Positions 24,384 through 33,956 of a stretch of DNA of 64,000 nucleotides are shown here, piece after piece (the stretch's first letter is position 1; every line of letters begins with the position of its first letter). The notes below the pieces were generated by a model that saw nothing but the letters and a program-made list of their open reading frames with translations, did no database searches and was not told where the DNA came from. Source of the DNA: JBAZZQ01 sp041658725 (GTDB lineage: Bacteria > Planctomycetota > Phycisphaerae > JAAYCJ01); NCBI GenBank assembly GCA_041658725.1, contig JBAZZQ010000004.1, positions 1-64,000 on the forward strand, in the 5' to 3' direction. A program made the translations under genes and the position numbers.

Positions 24384-25724
24384 ATGGCCGGGATGCTTGA
24401 ATCTTTTATGAACAATGTGATTTCGAAGAATCCGGGGGAAAAGGAATTTCACAACGCGGTTCAGGAGGTGGCCAAGTCGGTCATGCCGGTCATCGATCAA
24501 AACCCCAAATATAGAAAGACCAAAATTCTTGAGCGGATGGTCGAGCCGGAGCGAGTGATCATTTTTCGGGTTCCCTGGATGGACGACACGGGAGAAATTA
24601 ACATCCAGCGTGGATTCCGGATACAGATGAACAGCGCCATCGGTCCTTATAAGGGAGGGTTTCGGTTTCATCCGTCGGTGAACCTGAGTATTTTGAAATT
24701 CCTCGCCTTTGAACAGGTCTTCAAAAATGCCCTGACCACCCTCCCGATGGGCGGAGCCAAGGGCGGATCGGATTTTGACCCTAAGGGAAAAAGCGACAAT
24801 GAAGTCATGCGCTTCTGCCAATCGTTCATGAGCGAACTTTTCCGGCACATCAGCGCCGATACTGATGTTCCGGCAGGAGATATCGGGGTTGGTGGCCGGG
24901 AAATCGGATTCTTGTTTGGCCAGTACAAGAAGCTAAAAAACGAATTTACGGGCGTACTCACGGGCAAGGGTCTGGCTTGGGGTGGATCGCTCATTCGTCC
25001 GGAAGCGACGGGATACGGGACGGTCTTTTTCGCCCAGGAAATGTTGGCCACCCGCGGTGACAGCCTCAAGGGCAAGATCTGCACGGTCTCCGGGTCCGGC
25101 AATGTGTCTCAGTACACCGTGGAAAAGTTACTTCAGTTCGGGGCCAAGCCTGTGACGCTTTCGGATTCCAATGGAACTATCTACGATAAAAGCGGGATTA
25201 ACGAAGAAAAGCTGGCGTGGGTGATTGACCTGAAGGAAGTTCGCCGCGGCAGAATCAAGGAATATGTCGATAAATTCGGCGGGGAGTATTATCCCAACCA
25301 GCGGCCCTGGATGATCCCCTGCGACTGTGCGTTTCCTTCCGCGACGCAAAATGAAATCAGCGGGGAAGATGCCAAATGTCTTCTTAAAAACGGTTGTTGC
25401 CTCGTTAGCGAGGGCGCCAATATGCCGACCGACCCGGACGGCGTGGAATTGTTTGTCGAGAAAAAAATCATGTTCGGTCCCGGAAAGGCTGCCAATGCGG
25501 GCGGTGTGGCTACCTCCGGTTTGGAGATGTCTCAGAACTCCATGCGTATGAACTGGCCCAAGGAGGAAGTCGAGCAACGACTGCAACAGATCATGAAGGC
25601 CATTCATAAGAACGTCCACGAGACCGCTACCGCGTATGGTCAACCGACGAATTATGTGCTTGGAGCCAACATCGCCGGATTTACTAAGGTCGCCAATGCC
25701 ATGCTCGATCATGGGTTGGTATAA
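24384..25724 (+). CDS. gdhA: NADP-specific glutamate dehydrogenase
   Basis: Makes glutamate from 2-oxoglutarate and ammonium. The 446-residue length and the sequence QMNSAIGPYKGGFRFHP and LPMGGAKGGSDFDPKGK mark the hexameric, biosynthetic type. Lys90 and Lys126 are the substrate-binding and catalytic lysines. The coenzyme domain has VSGSGNVSQYTVEKL. AAGGAAA precedes the ATG. A consensus promoter lies 70 bp upstream, so expression is likely high. The gene converges with the PEP-synthase-like gene over a palindrome. Confidence 0.96.
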   Translation: MAGMLESFMNNVISKNPGEKEFHNAVQEVAKSVMPVIDQNPKYRKTKILERMVEPERVIIFRVPWMDDTGEINIQRGFRIQMNSAIGPYKGGFRFHPSVNLSILKFLAFEQVFKNALTTLPMGGAKGGSDFDPKGKSDNEVMRFCQSFMSELFRHISADTDVPAGDIGVGGREIGFLFGQYKKLKNEFTGVLTGKGLAWGGSLIRPEATGYGTVFFAQEMLATRGDSLKGKICTVSGSGNVSQYTVEKLLQFGAKPVTLSDSNGTIYDKSGINEEKLAWVIDLKEVRRGRIKEYVDKFGGEYYPNQRPWMIPCDCAFPSATQNEISGEDAKCLLKNGCCLVSEGANMPTDPDGVELFVEKKIMFGPGKAANAGGVATSGLEMSQNSMRMNWPKEEVEQRLQQIMKAIHKNVHETATAYGQPTNYVLGANIAGFTKVANAMLDHGLV

Positions 25725-25750
25725 AAACGTAATATCCATTTTCATCTTTT

Positions 25751-25778
25751 GTAGGGGCACGGCATGCCGTGTCCCTAC
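25751..25778. repeat. 28-bp palindrome between convergent genes
   Basis: Near-perfect self-complementary sequence GTAGGGGCACGGC...GTGTCCCTAC centred on GCATGC, with one mismatch. It lies between the gdhA stop and the stop of the convergent gene at 25783. No long T-run follows on either strand, though TCTTTT lies just before it on the plus strand. GTAGGGGCACGGC palindromes are widespread intergenic repeats. Confidence 0.7.
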
Positions 25779-25782
25779 GAGA

Positions 25783-28425
25783 TCATTTCGGGTTTTCCTG
25801 GTAACAGGCGGCTCGCTGTTTCATGGAATCGACGTTCAAATAAATGCGTTTCTCCCGGGGAATATCGACCGCGTCGATCACTCGGATCACCTCGGTCCAT
25901 GCGGAAGTATCCGCAAGCAGATCGGTCAGCCGGTTGTGCATCTGCCGGAAAAATTGATCATTGACCATGTTGCCTTCTCTCTCGGGAAAAACCGCCAGGT
26001 AAAGAATATCCATCTCCACCAGGTCATTAAAAAAATGCGTGCCCAGCGAAACATCGGGAACGAGATTCTCGTGCATGCAGGCGATTTCGCACAAGACGGA
26101 AACCTTATTGATTTCGGCAAAAGACACCGGCACTCCCAATGAAGGCATGGACGTCCCCCACCGGCCCGGTCCGACGAGGATGATGGTTTTGGGGTTATCG
26201 TTGGTTTCCAGCCGCGTGAGACGCCCGACAATGCGCGCGACGGAATAACGTTCGCTTATGGTCATTTTCCCATAAACGGATGGAACGACGTAAATAATTC
26301 GATCCACAATCGTGGCCAAGCTTTGTCCGATGATGGGACCGCGGGTTTCAAGAATCAGATTTTCCGGTGGGATTATTTCGGGAAGGTTAAGCTTTACCCC
26401 TTCCCGTTTGATTTTCACCTGGAATGGCCGGCATTGAACCAGGTTGATCCGGTATTGATCATCCTGGAGAAAATTCGTGGTAAATTCGACATCCACCGGA
26501 TAACTATAAGCCGTGGAAAGAACCGTCAGCATCTCGCGCATATCCTGAATGAAAAGGGTTTCCGAAAAGAGTCGATCAAACGTAAGCAGCCACGGGAATA
26601 TTTCCTTCCTCTTTTTATCCTTTGACAATTCCAGCAATTCCTGGTCGATCGACGCGACGGTTTCCAAGACGTTTTCGGGAAGACTCTTGGCCACCTCTTC
26701 AAATTTCCGGCTGAGGAGTTTGTTCTCGGTTAAATCGAGGACATCGACGTTTTTTTGGGCGTATTGCCTCAATTCGTCCACATTCGCCTCCGGCCGTTTC
26801 TGCGGCACGTTCAAGGCCACCACTCGCGTGTAGTCATCGTCCGTGCGCTCCACGGCGCGGGTTCCCAGGCCGAAAACCAGACGAAGCATTCCCGCCTGAG
26901 GATCGATCTGTTCGTTCCATACATACGGATTAAAAGAAAAACCCACCCCGGCGATCTGCGGAAAATACAACGGACCGTACATCTCTCCGGAGACCCGCTG
27001 AACCAGGATCGCCATCTGCTCGTCCCGATCCAGCAGGCCATGATGAAGGCGATACGACAGGGCTTCCTGGCTCATGGTGCTGGCATACACGGTCCGCATG
27101 GCATTGATAAAGGCATCGAGCCGCTCCTGGGGAGTGCCCTGGTTGGCGCAGTACACGCTCTCGTATTTTCCGGAAAAGGCATTTCCGTAATTGTCCTCCA
27201 GAAGACTGCTGGAGCGAACGATGATGGGCGATTGCCCGAAATAATCGAGCATTTCCGCAAATTGATTCTGGATGTACTCGGGAAAAACACCCGTCAAAAG
27301 CTTTTCCGCAGCCTCCGCAGCCTGGTGCAAAAGGACATCGAAATCCTTGTGCTTCAGTCGAAGCCACCAGCATCCGTTTTGAACGAGAAACGTATAAAAA
27401 ACATCGGATCCGATAAAAAACGAATCATGGGCCTCGAGCCTTTGAGCACAGGCGGCCCGGTTCTTTTTGAGAATCGCCCGGGCCAAAAGCATTCCCAGGG
27501 TTTTACCTCCGATCAAACCTGTTCCGATCATGCGCTTGAGAATCTCCATCAGATCGGAGAGATCGAAATATTGCTTGGCCAGCTTTGAAAATCGTTCATC
27601 GCGGGTAACGGCCATTTTCAGCAGACGATTGAAGTAATATTCCTCCTCCCGCGGTAATTTCTTTCCGCTCTTGATCGCATCCAGCGTTTCCTGGGCTTGC
27701 AGGTAGGTTTGCGCCCAGACCCCACGCCGTTGAATGGTAAATTCCAGCCAGGGTTTGGGTGTGCCGGCCAAAACTTGAGAAATGACGGCACTTCCGGTTA
27801 CGGGACGAAATTCCTCTCCTTCCCATTTGTGCAGCATATACATGGTCGGGGAAAATCTTCCCGCCGCTTTCAGCGGATGAAGGTAAAGCTGTCCCTTCTC
27901 CCGGTAAATATCCAGAATAACCTGGGCTGTGTTATTGATCCCATCCGTGGCATGGAAGGAGTGATGGTTCTTTAAAAGGGCAAAATACGCCACCGTCTCG
28001 AACTCGTAGAGAAACGGGCAGGCGATCATAAAAAAATTGCCCAGCATGCGGTCGGAATACCAATCTCCTGCCAGGTCCGACAAACAGTCGAACACATAAT
28101 ACGCACCCTTGCCGGCCTTTTCGATGACATTCAGAATTTCGATCAGGAATTTTTCAAAGCCCGCTTCCGGATCAAGCCGGACCATCGTCACATCGTCGCT
28201 GGCCGGAAAAAGCTGCCCATGCCTGGCGAAACTAAAGTAAATCAGCTTCTTTCCCTGCCGAAGAATTTCCGCCAGGTAGGGTTGCACGAACGGAATGTAA
28301 TCGTCAATCGAATCCACCTGCCAGACCACATTATCACCCGGCATCACACCTTTGAGCAACCGGTCCAATCCGGGCAGGCCTGTGCTCATGGCAGAAGCGT
28401 TATTTTCCAACCGATCATTTTCCAT
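25783..28425 (-). CDS. PEP synthase-like ATP-binding protein with an N-terminal degenerate KaiC/RecA-like domain
   Basis: The 880-residue protein begins with a KaiC-like region (STGLPGLDRLLKGVMPGDNV) in which the expected Walker A GxxGxGKT is replaced by VDSIDDYIPF, so this domain cannot bind ATP in the usual way. From about residue 305 it has the pyruvate-phosphate-dikinase ATP-grasp domain: IGGKTLGMLLARA, IIVRSSSLLEDNYGNAFSG, YASTMSQEALSYR, VQRVSGEMYGP and LVQCRPFQ. The swivelling phospho-histidine domain and the PEP-binding barrel of true PEP synthase are absent. The C-terminus is unfamiliar. Role unknown; phosphotransfer to a non-pyruvate target is conceivable. Confidence 0.75.
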   Translation of the reverse strand: MENDRLENNASAMSTGLPGLDRLLKGVMPGDNVVWQVDSIDDYIPFVQPYLAEILRQGKKLIYFSFARHGQLFPASDDVTMVRLDPEAGFEKFLIEILNVIEKAGKGAYYVFDCLSDLAGDWYSDRMLGNFFMIACPFLYEFETVAYFALLKNHHSFHATDGINNTAQVILDIYREKGQLYLHPLKAAGRFSPTMYMLHKWEGEEFRPVTGSAVISQVLAGTPKPWLEFTIQRRGVWAQTYLQAQETLDAIKSGKKLPREEEYYFNRLLKMAVTRDERFSKLAKQYFDLSDLMEILKRMIGTGLIGGKTLGMLLARAILKKNRAACAQRLEAHDSFFIGSDVFYTFLVQNGCWWLRLKHKDFDVLLHQAAEAAEKLLTGVFPEYIQNQFAEMLDYFGQSPIIVRSSSLLEDNYGNAFSGKYESVYCANQGTPQERLDAFINAMRTVYASTMSQEALSYRLHHGLLDRDEQMAILVQRVSGEMYGPLYFPQIAGVGFSFNPYVWNEQIDPQAGMLRLVFGLGTRAVERTDDDYTRVVALNVPQKRPEANVDELRQYAQKNVDVLDLTENKLLSRKFEEVAKSLPENVLETVASIDQELLELSKDKKRKEIFPWLLTFDRLFSETLFIQDMREMLTVLSTAYSYPVDVEFTTNFLQDDQYRINLVQCRPFQVKIKREGVKLNLPEIIPPENLILETRGPIIGQSLATIVDRIIYVVPSVYGKMTISERYSVARIVGRLTRLETNDNPKTIILVGPGRWGTSMPSLGVPVSFAEINKVSVLCEIACMHENLVPDVSLGTHFFNDLVEMDILYLAVFPEREGNMVNDQFFRQMHNRLTDLLADTSAWTEVIRVIDAVDIPREKRIYLNVDSMKQRAACYQENPK

Positions 28426-28571
28426 AGAAATTCATACCTGTTATAAATCGAAATGATTGCCTCTACATTTTATACCAGAACGATTACACGTTTCCAACAA
28501 CCCGTTAAGATTCTAAAAGATTGCTATTCTGAGGGATATCCTTTAGAATCTCTTTGAAGAAAGGGTTTTAT

Positions 28572-29492
28572 ATGAATATCTGCGTCATCGGCGGAACCGG
28601 TCATATCGGAACATTCCTTGTCCCCCTGCTAGTTCAAAACGGACACCAGGTCACCGTTCTCACGTCGGGACGTACTCCCGTGCCAACGGGTTCCGAGTGG
28701 CAAAAAGTAAACGTGAAGCAAGGGCGATATTCCCCCGATAAAACGTGGCTGGATTTGGTGGCCGGCGCGGGGGCCGAGGTGTTGATCGACATTTTAGGCG
28801 TCGACGTTCCCGGCGTTTATGGCGTGGTCAAAAAGACCTGCCGCCACATGATCGTCTGCGGGTCCACGTGGATGTGGGGTTCGCCGCGGATCGTTCCGAC
28901 TCCGCCGGCCGTCCAGGGTCCTTGCGAATTTGAAGGCTATGCCCGCAGGATCAAGGAAATGCTGGCGACCAAGGACGCGGCGAAACGCGATGGAATCGCC
29001 TTTACCGGCGTCATGCCCCCGAATATTTGCGGACCCGGCAAAATCCCTCTCGATACCGCGGGCGGACGCGATATTAAAGTACATCAGGCGATAAAGAACG
29101 GAACGCCGGTCGTTTTGCCCGAGGGATGCAATACGCTGATCGGACCCTGCGACGCCTCGGATATCGCGGCGATTTTCGCCCTGGCCGTCGAACACCGCGA
29201 CGCGGCGGCCGATGAAATTTTCAACGCGGGGTCCGACCTCGCCTTGACCGCTTCCGAGTTCGTGGAGACCTATGCCCAAATTTATAAAACGAAGATTCCC
29301 ACGCCCCGGGTGAGCTGGAAAAGATTCCTACGGGAAACCATGCCCGATCCCGGCGCCAATTACCACTACCGCGAACACATGTGCCCGGATATTTCCAAAA
29401 CCAGGATCAAATTGGGATATTCACCGAAATTTACCCCGCAGGCTACTATGGAACGCGCCGTGGAATGGATGTACCGGGAAAAATTACTTTAA
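28572..29492 (+). CDS. NAD-dependent epimerase/dehydratase family protein
   Basis: Extended short-chain dehydrogenase fold of 306 residues starting ICVIGGTGHIGTFLVPLL (dinucleotide motif GxxGxxG). The catalytic SxnYxxxK triad is not obvious: CGSTWMWG and EFEGYARRIKEM stand in the expected places (Y and K present with changed spacing), as in atypical SDRs. The C-terminal part has YHYREHMCPDISKTRIKLGY. AAAGGG precedes the ATG; a TTG at 28554 is rejected. Followed after 14 bp by sugar ABC permease genes, so it probably modifies an imported sugar. Confidence 0.82.
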   Translation: MNICVIGGTGHIGTFLVPLLVQNGHQVTVLTSGRTPVPTGSEWQKVNVKQGRYSPDKTWLDLVAGAGAEVLIDILGVDVPGVYGVVKKTCRHMIVCGSTWMWGSPRIVPTPPAVQGPCEFEGYARRIKEMLATKDAAKRDGIAFTGVMPPNICGPGKIPLDTAGGRDIKVHQAIKNGTPVVLPEGCNTLIGPCDASDIAAIFALAVEHRDAAADEIFNAGSDLALTASEFVETYAQIYKTKIPTPRVSWKRFLRETMPDPGANYHYREHMCPDISKTRIKLGYSPKFTPQATMERAVEWMYREKLL

Positions 29493-29506
29493 CCAGGGAC
29501 CGGTCT

Positions 29507-30421
29507 ATGTTCCGAGCATGCAGGGCATATTTGTATCTTCTACCCGCCGCGGGGATACTTATGTTGTTTCACCTGCTGCCGTTTCTGGCGGTGGTCTGGA
29601 TCAGCCTGTATAAAAATTGGGGCACGCAGGACGCCTTTCGAACCGGTTTTGCCAATTATGGAGAAATCTTAAAGAGTGGGGAATTTTTTTATTCGCTGGG
29701 TATAACCCTCTGGTACGCGGTGGGCACAATGCCTATTACCATCGTTTTGTCTCTGGTTTTCGCGGTTATACTGCGGCGAAAAATGCGCGGCGGCACGTTT
29801 TATCGGGTGGTGTATTTTTTGCCTTATATCACTTCGACGGTGGCGGCGGCTGCCGTTTGGAAATGGATTTTTCATGTAGACCAGCGCGGACTGGCGAACT
29901 CACTTCTGATGAGTATCGGCTGGGGACCGTTTCGTTTCACCGAAGAATCACGGGGTATTTTTGAGCTGATGTTCGGACATTCGCTGCCCCTGCTGGGATC
30001 AGGTCCGAGTTTGGCCCTGGTCTCGGTGATGATTTTTTCTGTCTGGCAGACGTTCGGGTTTTATGTGATCATTTTTTCCGCCGGTCTGGGTCAAATTACA
30101 AAGGAAGTCTATGAAGCGGCGGCCCTGGACGGCGCGGGACCATGCCGAATCTTTTTTTCCATCACCGTCCCTTTGATGCGCCCGATCGTTGGGTTTCTAC
30201 TGGTCATTTCCTCCATCAGCGCGTTTCAGACTTTTAACCAGATTTACATTATGGCCCCCGGCGAACGGCTTCGGTCCGCTCGCAATCTGACCATGTACAT
30301 CGTAACCCAGTTTTGGGAATTTGGTCGAATTGATCGTGCCTCTGCGGCGGCGGTGCTCCTATTTATTATCCTGGCGGTGCTGACGGCGGTCCAATTAGGC
30401 TTTTATCGGAAGAAGGATTAA
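29507..30421 (+). CDS. Carbohydrate ABC transporter permease, MalF/UgpA type
   Basis: Integral membrane subunit with six predicted helices in 304 residues (first: YLYLLPAAGILMLFHLLPF). The EAA motif contacting the ATPase is EVYEAAALDGAGPCRIFFSI. It is followed three bases later by the MalG-type partner. The ATG at 29507 opens the hydrophobic sequence; an in-frame ATG at 29465 overlapping the upstream gene is possible. Neither the binding protein nor the ATPase is nearby, so the transporter must share subunits encoded elsewhere. Confidence 0.88.
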   Translation: MFRACRAYLYLLPAAGILMLFHLLPFLAVVWISLYKNWGTQDAFRTGFANYGEILKSGEFFYSLGITLWYAVGTMPITIVLSLVFAVILRRKMRGGTFYRVVYFLPYITSTVAAAAVWKWIFHVDQRGLANSLLMSIGWGPFRFTEESRGIFELMFGHSLPLLGSGPSLALVSVMIFSVWQTFGFYVIIFSAGLGQITKEVYEAAALDGAGPCRIFFSITVPLMRPIVGFLLVISSISAFQTFNQIYIMAPGERLRSARNLTMYIVTQFWEFGRIDRASAAAVLLFIILAVLTAVQLGFYRKKD

Positions 30422-30424
30422 ACG

Positions 30425-31258
30425 ATGAAAATTCGCAAAGGAATGTTTAACCTTTTCCTGCATCTGGTGCTCCTGGCCGGCGCCGTCTTTTGCGCCCTGC
30501 CGTTTTTCTGGATGATTTCAACCTCATTAAAAACCTCCCCGGAGGTCAATCTTACCGTTCCGCAATTTTTACCGCAAAAAGCACAGTGGTCGAATTACCC
30601 CCAAGCCATCTTCCGCGCGGCGACCATTGGTGTGCCGTTTATTCGTTGTTTTGCCAATAGCGCCTTGGTGGCCCTGGCAGTAACGCTCGGAGTGCTCCTG
30701 ACGTCCGTCCTGACCGCTTATGCCTTTGGCATGATGAAATTCCCAGCCAAAAATATTCTCTTCCTGCTATTTCTGACCCCGATGATGATTCCCTTCGAGG
30801 TTACGTTGATCCCGAATTTTATCATCATCCAAAAATTGGGGTGGTACGATTCGTACCTGGCCCTGGTCATCCCGTGGACGGCGAATGTCTTTTCCATTTA
30901 TTTTCTCCGCCGTATTTTCGAGCGAATGGACCGTGAACTCTATGACGCTGCCCGCGTGGACGGGTGCGGCGATTTTCGATTTCTCTGGTCCGTTGCCGTC
31001 CCGATGGCGAAACCGGCGTTGGTGACCATCGGTCTGTACACGTTCCTCGGCAGTTGGAACGCCTTCCTCTGGCCGCTGATGGTGACCAAATCACCTCAAC
31101 TATCCGTGATTCAAAAAGGACTAGCCAGTTTCATCCAGGAAGCGGGAACCGATTATCAACTGCTAATGGCCGCCGCCACCCTGACCATTCTTCCCGTTGT
31201 CCTCATTTACCTCGCCGCCCAGCGATGGTTTCAAGAAGGCGCGGAGAAGATGTTTTAG
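30425..31258 (+). CDS. Carbohydrate ABC transporter permease, MalG/UgpE type
   Basis: Second membrane subunit of the importer, 277 residues, beginning with a helix (LFLHLVLLAGAVFCALPFFW) and ISTSLKTSPEV typical of this family. The EAA loop is ELYDAARVDGCGDFRFLW. It lies three bases after the MalF-type gene. Its stop codon TAG is part of the dispersed TTAGCCACGAATTAC repeat. Confidence 0.9.
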   Translation: MKIRKGMFNLFLHLVLLAGAVFCALPFFWMISTSLKTSPEVNLTVPQFLPQKAQWSNYPQAIFRAATIGVPFIRCFANSALVALAVTLGVLLTSVLTAYAFGMMKFPAKNILFLLFLTPMMIPFEVTLIPNFIIIQKLGWYDSYLALVIPWTANVFSIYFLRRIFERMDRELYDAARVDGCGDFRFLWSVAVPMAKPALVTIGLYTFLGSWNAFLWPLMVTKSPQLSVIQKGLASFIQEAGTDYQLLMAAATLTILPVVLIYLAAQRWFQEGAEKMF

Positions 31259-31272
31259 CCACGAATTACACG
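31253..31272 (+). repeat. Dispersed TTAGCCACGAATTAC repeat, second copy
   Basis: TTTTAGCCACGAATTACACG overlaps the end of the permease gene so that the TAG within the repeat ends translation. Compare 13777. Confidence 0.6.
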
Positions 31273-31469
31273 TATGGACATAAATAAGATATGAAGATGG
31301 TGTGTGCAGCCGCACCCTATAGGACTTTGCATTTTGCAATTAAAGAAGGAGCGGAAGAAGTAGCCGGTATCGAGCAAAAGGTAGACGAGTAGTCGAGTAG
31401 AAAAATTGTGAAGTGTGAAAAAAGGGTTGTCAACCCCCGCGAATCGCGAGAATCCCTCCGTTGGCGGAT

Positions 31470-33242
31470 TTATCGGTTCGGCAAATGAATGGAAAAATCG
31501 CTGCCCTGTCCCGGGGCGCTATCGACAAAAATGGTTCCGCCGTGAGCGAGGGTGATGTGCTTGACGATGGCGAGGCCCAGTCCCGTGCCGCCGAGTTTGC
31601 GGCTTCGGGCTTTATCGACGCGGTAAAATCGCTCAAAAATGCGTGGCAGATGTTCTTTTTCGATTCCGCATCCCATATCGCGGATGCAAATAATCACTTC
31701 ATCGGCTGTTTGGCGGCCTTTGACCGTTACCTGCTTTCCGGTATCGCTGTATTTGACGGCGTTATCGATCAGATTGACAATGGCCTGTTCGAGAAGGGGG
31801 GCATTCATGCGAACCATAATCGCTTCGTCGCACGTTAGATCGAGATGAATTTCTTTGGCGAGGGCTTGAAGCTCGCAAAGCTGGATGGCTGACCGCAAAA
31901 CTTCCCGCAGGGGGGCTTTTTCCAATTGGATTCGGTTTTTCTCGGTTTGGTCTTCGATTCGCGACAGGCTTAGGATATCTTCGATGATGGCGTTTAAGCG
32001 ATCCGTCTGGCGGGCGATAATCTGCAGAAATCTCGACAATTCCTCTGGATTGTTCATCGCTCCGTCGAGGAGGGTTTCGACGAATCCTTTGATCGAGGTG
32101 ATGGGCGTTTTAAGCTCGTGGGATACATTGGCGACAAAATCGCGGCGAATGGTTTCCAGCCGATGCAGGCGGGTAACGTCGTTAAGGACAATAACCGCGC
32201 CGATTCCATTTTTTTGGCCGTCATGCAAAATCGTCCCGTGAGCCTGGAGAAATCGCCCTCCGTTATCGTGCAGGGTAATATCACCTTCGACGGGCTGGCG
32301 GCTGGTCAGGGCTTTTACGACAAATTCCTGCAAGTCGGTATTTCGGACGACCTCCTGGATGCTTCGTCCGTGAACGTCGTCGGGATTTACATGCAGGAGT
32401 TTCGCCCCGGCCTGATTGATGCTGATAATTCGTTCCTCCGCGTCAATGGCGAGGACACCTTCGACCATGCTGGATAACACCGCCTCCTGCTCATTTCGCT
32501 GCTGGACCAGAGTTCGGATTCGGTCGTCCAGTTGGGCGGCCATCGAATTTAGGCTTTCCGCAAGTATCGCAATTTCCCGCGTGTCGGGAATCGGCAATCG
32601 CCACATCAGTTCGCCGCCGGCAAATAGATCGGCTGCGTGTCTCATTTCTTCCAAAGGCCGGCTGATCCGGCGGGAAACGCCCAGACTGACCATCGCGGCG
32701 ACGGCTGCGACAACCAGACCCGCCAGGATTATTTTCAGATAGAGTGAATTCACAGCCGCCGCGATCGTCGTTACCGGAACGGATAATCGCAAAACGGCCA
32801 GAATGTTTTTTCCTTCAAGAAGAGGCGTGGCGATATACATCATATTTTTTTGAAGGGTATAGCTGTATCGCTGGGATTTCCCGATTGATCCGCTTAGAAC
32901 CGCGACAACTTCCGGGCGGTCGCTGTGATCATCCATCGTCTCGGGGTCGTGATCGGAATCGGCAACCACCTTGCCGGAGGGCAAAATGACCGTGATCCGG
33001 GCGGAAGCGTCTTGGCCGTGTTCGCGGCACCAGACGTTCAGCGCCGAATAATTTTTTGAAACGAGATTTTCTTTAATTTGTCCGCCCAGCAGGTGGCTCC
33101 GGGTCTGAAGGTCTTCGGCGATTTGTTGAAGGTAAAATCGATGGATCGAATTGACCGCGTATAAGGTGACCGCCAGCAAGGCGACCAGCGTAATCAGCAG
33201 ATAGGACGGAAAGAGCCGCCAGAGCAGCCTTTTTCTTTGCAT
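31470..33242 (-). CDS. phoR: PhoR-like membrane sensor histidine kinase
   Basis: The 590-residue kinase has a first membrane helix at about 10-30, a periplasmic domain to about 165, a second helix (about 168-188), a HAMP linker (VSRRISRPLEEM), a PAS domain (about 252-355), the phospho-acceptor H375 in NVSHELKTPITS, and the ATPase domain with NLIDNAVKYS, DMGCGIE and GGTGLGLAIV. It autophosphorylates and passes phosphate to the response regulator encoded three bases upstream. The domain set and the partner make it PhoR-like; the true signal is not shown, and no phosphate-transport gene is near. Confidence 0.88.
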   Translation of the reverse strand: MQRKRLLWRLFPSYLLITLVALLAVTLYAVNSIHRFYLQQIAEDLQTRSHLLGGQIKENLVSKNYSALNVWCREHGQDASARITVILPSGKVVADSDHDPETMDDHSDRPEVVAVLSGSIGKSQRYSYTLQKNMMYIATPLLEGKNILAVLRLSVPVTTIAAAVNSLYLKIILAGLVVAAVAAMVSLGVSRRISRPLEEMRHAADLFAGGELMWRLPIPDTREIAILAESLNSMAAQLDDRIRTLVQQRNEQEAVLSSMVEGVLAIDAEERIISINQAGAKLLHVNPDDVHGRSIQEVVRNTDLQEFVVKALTSRQPVEGDITLHDNGGRFLQAHGTILHDGQKNGIGAVIVLNDVTRLHRLETIRRDFVANVSHELKTPITSIKGFVETLLDGAMNNPEELSRFLQIIARQTDRLNAIIEDILSLSRIEDQTEKNRIQLEKAPLREVLRSAIQLCELQALAKEIHLDLTCDEAIMVRMNAPLLEQAIVNLIDNAVKYSDTGKQVTVKGRQTADEVIICIRDMGCGIEKEHLPRIFERFYRVDKARSRKLGGTGLGLAIVKHITLAHGGTIFVDSAPGQGSDFSIHLPNR

Positions 33243-33245
33243 CAG

Positions 33246-33932
33246 TTAATCCTTAAATCGATATCCAACCGCACGAACGGTTTCAATATATTTTCCGCAG
33301 GCTCCGAGTTTTTTTCGCAGCGACACAATCTGAACATCGACCGACCGATCCGTCACGGGATAATCCTCCCCGCGTACGGCATCGACGATCTGATAACGAG
33401 TGAACACCCATCCCGGGCGTTTGGCCAGGGTGTATAGAATGCGAAATTCCGTAAAAGTAAGTTCCACGGGCTTACCTTTGGCTAAGACCTCATGACGTCC
33501 GGGATTGATGACCAGATCGTGGATTTTAATTGTGGCTGTGTCATTCGCCGGTTCTTTGGTTTTTCGTCGAAGCACGGTTTTTATGCGTGCGAGCAGTACC
33601 CTGGGGCTGAATGGTTTGGTGATATAATCATCGGCACCGAGTTCCAGACCGGTGACAATGTCGGTTTCTTCTCCTTTGGCTGTGAGCATGACGATGGGGA
33701 TCTGATTTGTTTTAGGATCATTTTTGATTTGCCGGCAAACCTCCAGTCCGTCTACTCCGGGGAGCATCAGGTCAAGGATCACCAGATCGGGCAATTTGGA
33801 TCGTGCCGATTTTAATCCCTCCTCACCGCTGGTCGCGCATGAAACATGATAACCTTCGCGGCTGAGATTATAGTTGATCAACTCGAGAATATCGTCCTCG
33901 TCATCTACTACGAGTATGTTTTTTCTGGTCAC
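33246..33932 (-). CDS. phoB: PhoB-like response regulator, OmpR family
   Basis: A 228-residue transcription factor: receiver domain with acidic pair DD at 10-11, phospho-acceptor Asp54 in VILDLMLPG and Lys in MLTAKGEE, then a winged-helix DNA-binding domain (VELTFTEFRILYTLAKRPGWVFTR in part) ending TVRAVGYRF. The start is a GTG at 33932 with GGAG six bases upstream; an earlier TTG has no such site. It is the first gene of the two-component operon. Confidence 0.9.
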   Translation of the reverse strand: MTRKNILVVDDEDDILELINYNLSREGYHVSCATSGEEGLKSARSKLPDLVILDLMLPGVDGLEVCRQIKNDPKTNQIPIVMLTAKGEETDIVTGLELGADDYITKPFSPRVLLARIKTVLRRKTKEPANDTATIKIHDLVINPGRHEVLAKGKPVELTFTEFRILYTLAKRPGWVFTRYQIVDAVRGEDYPVTDRSVDVQIVSLRKKLGACGKYIETVRAVGYRFKD

Positions 33933-33956
33933 TGCCTGCTCCTTTTTGAAATGCAA

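Noticed and set aside
25751..25778. Classical terminator between gdhA and the convergent gene
   Set aside because: The palindrome is strong, but no T-run follows on either strand, so I list it as a repeat only.
26755..27588. 277-codon frame antisense to the PEP-synthase-like gene
   Set aside because: Overlaps recognisable ATP-grasp motifs on the minus strand.
28572..31258. Complete sugar ABC importer
   Set aside because: Only the two permeases are present; no binding protein or ATPase gene lies nearby.
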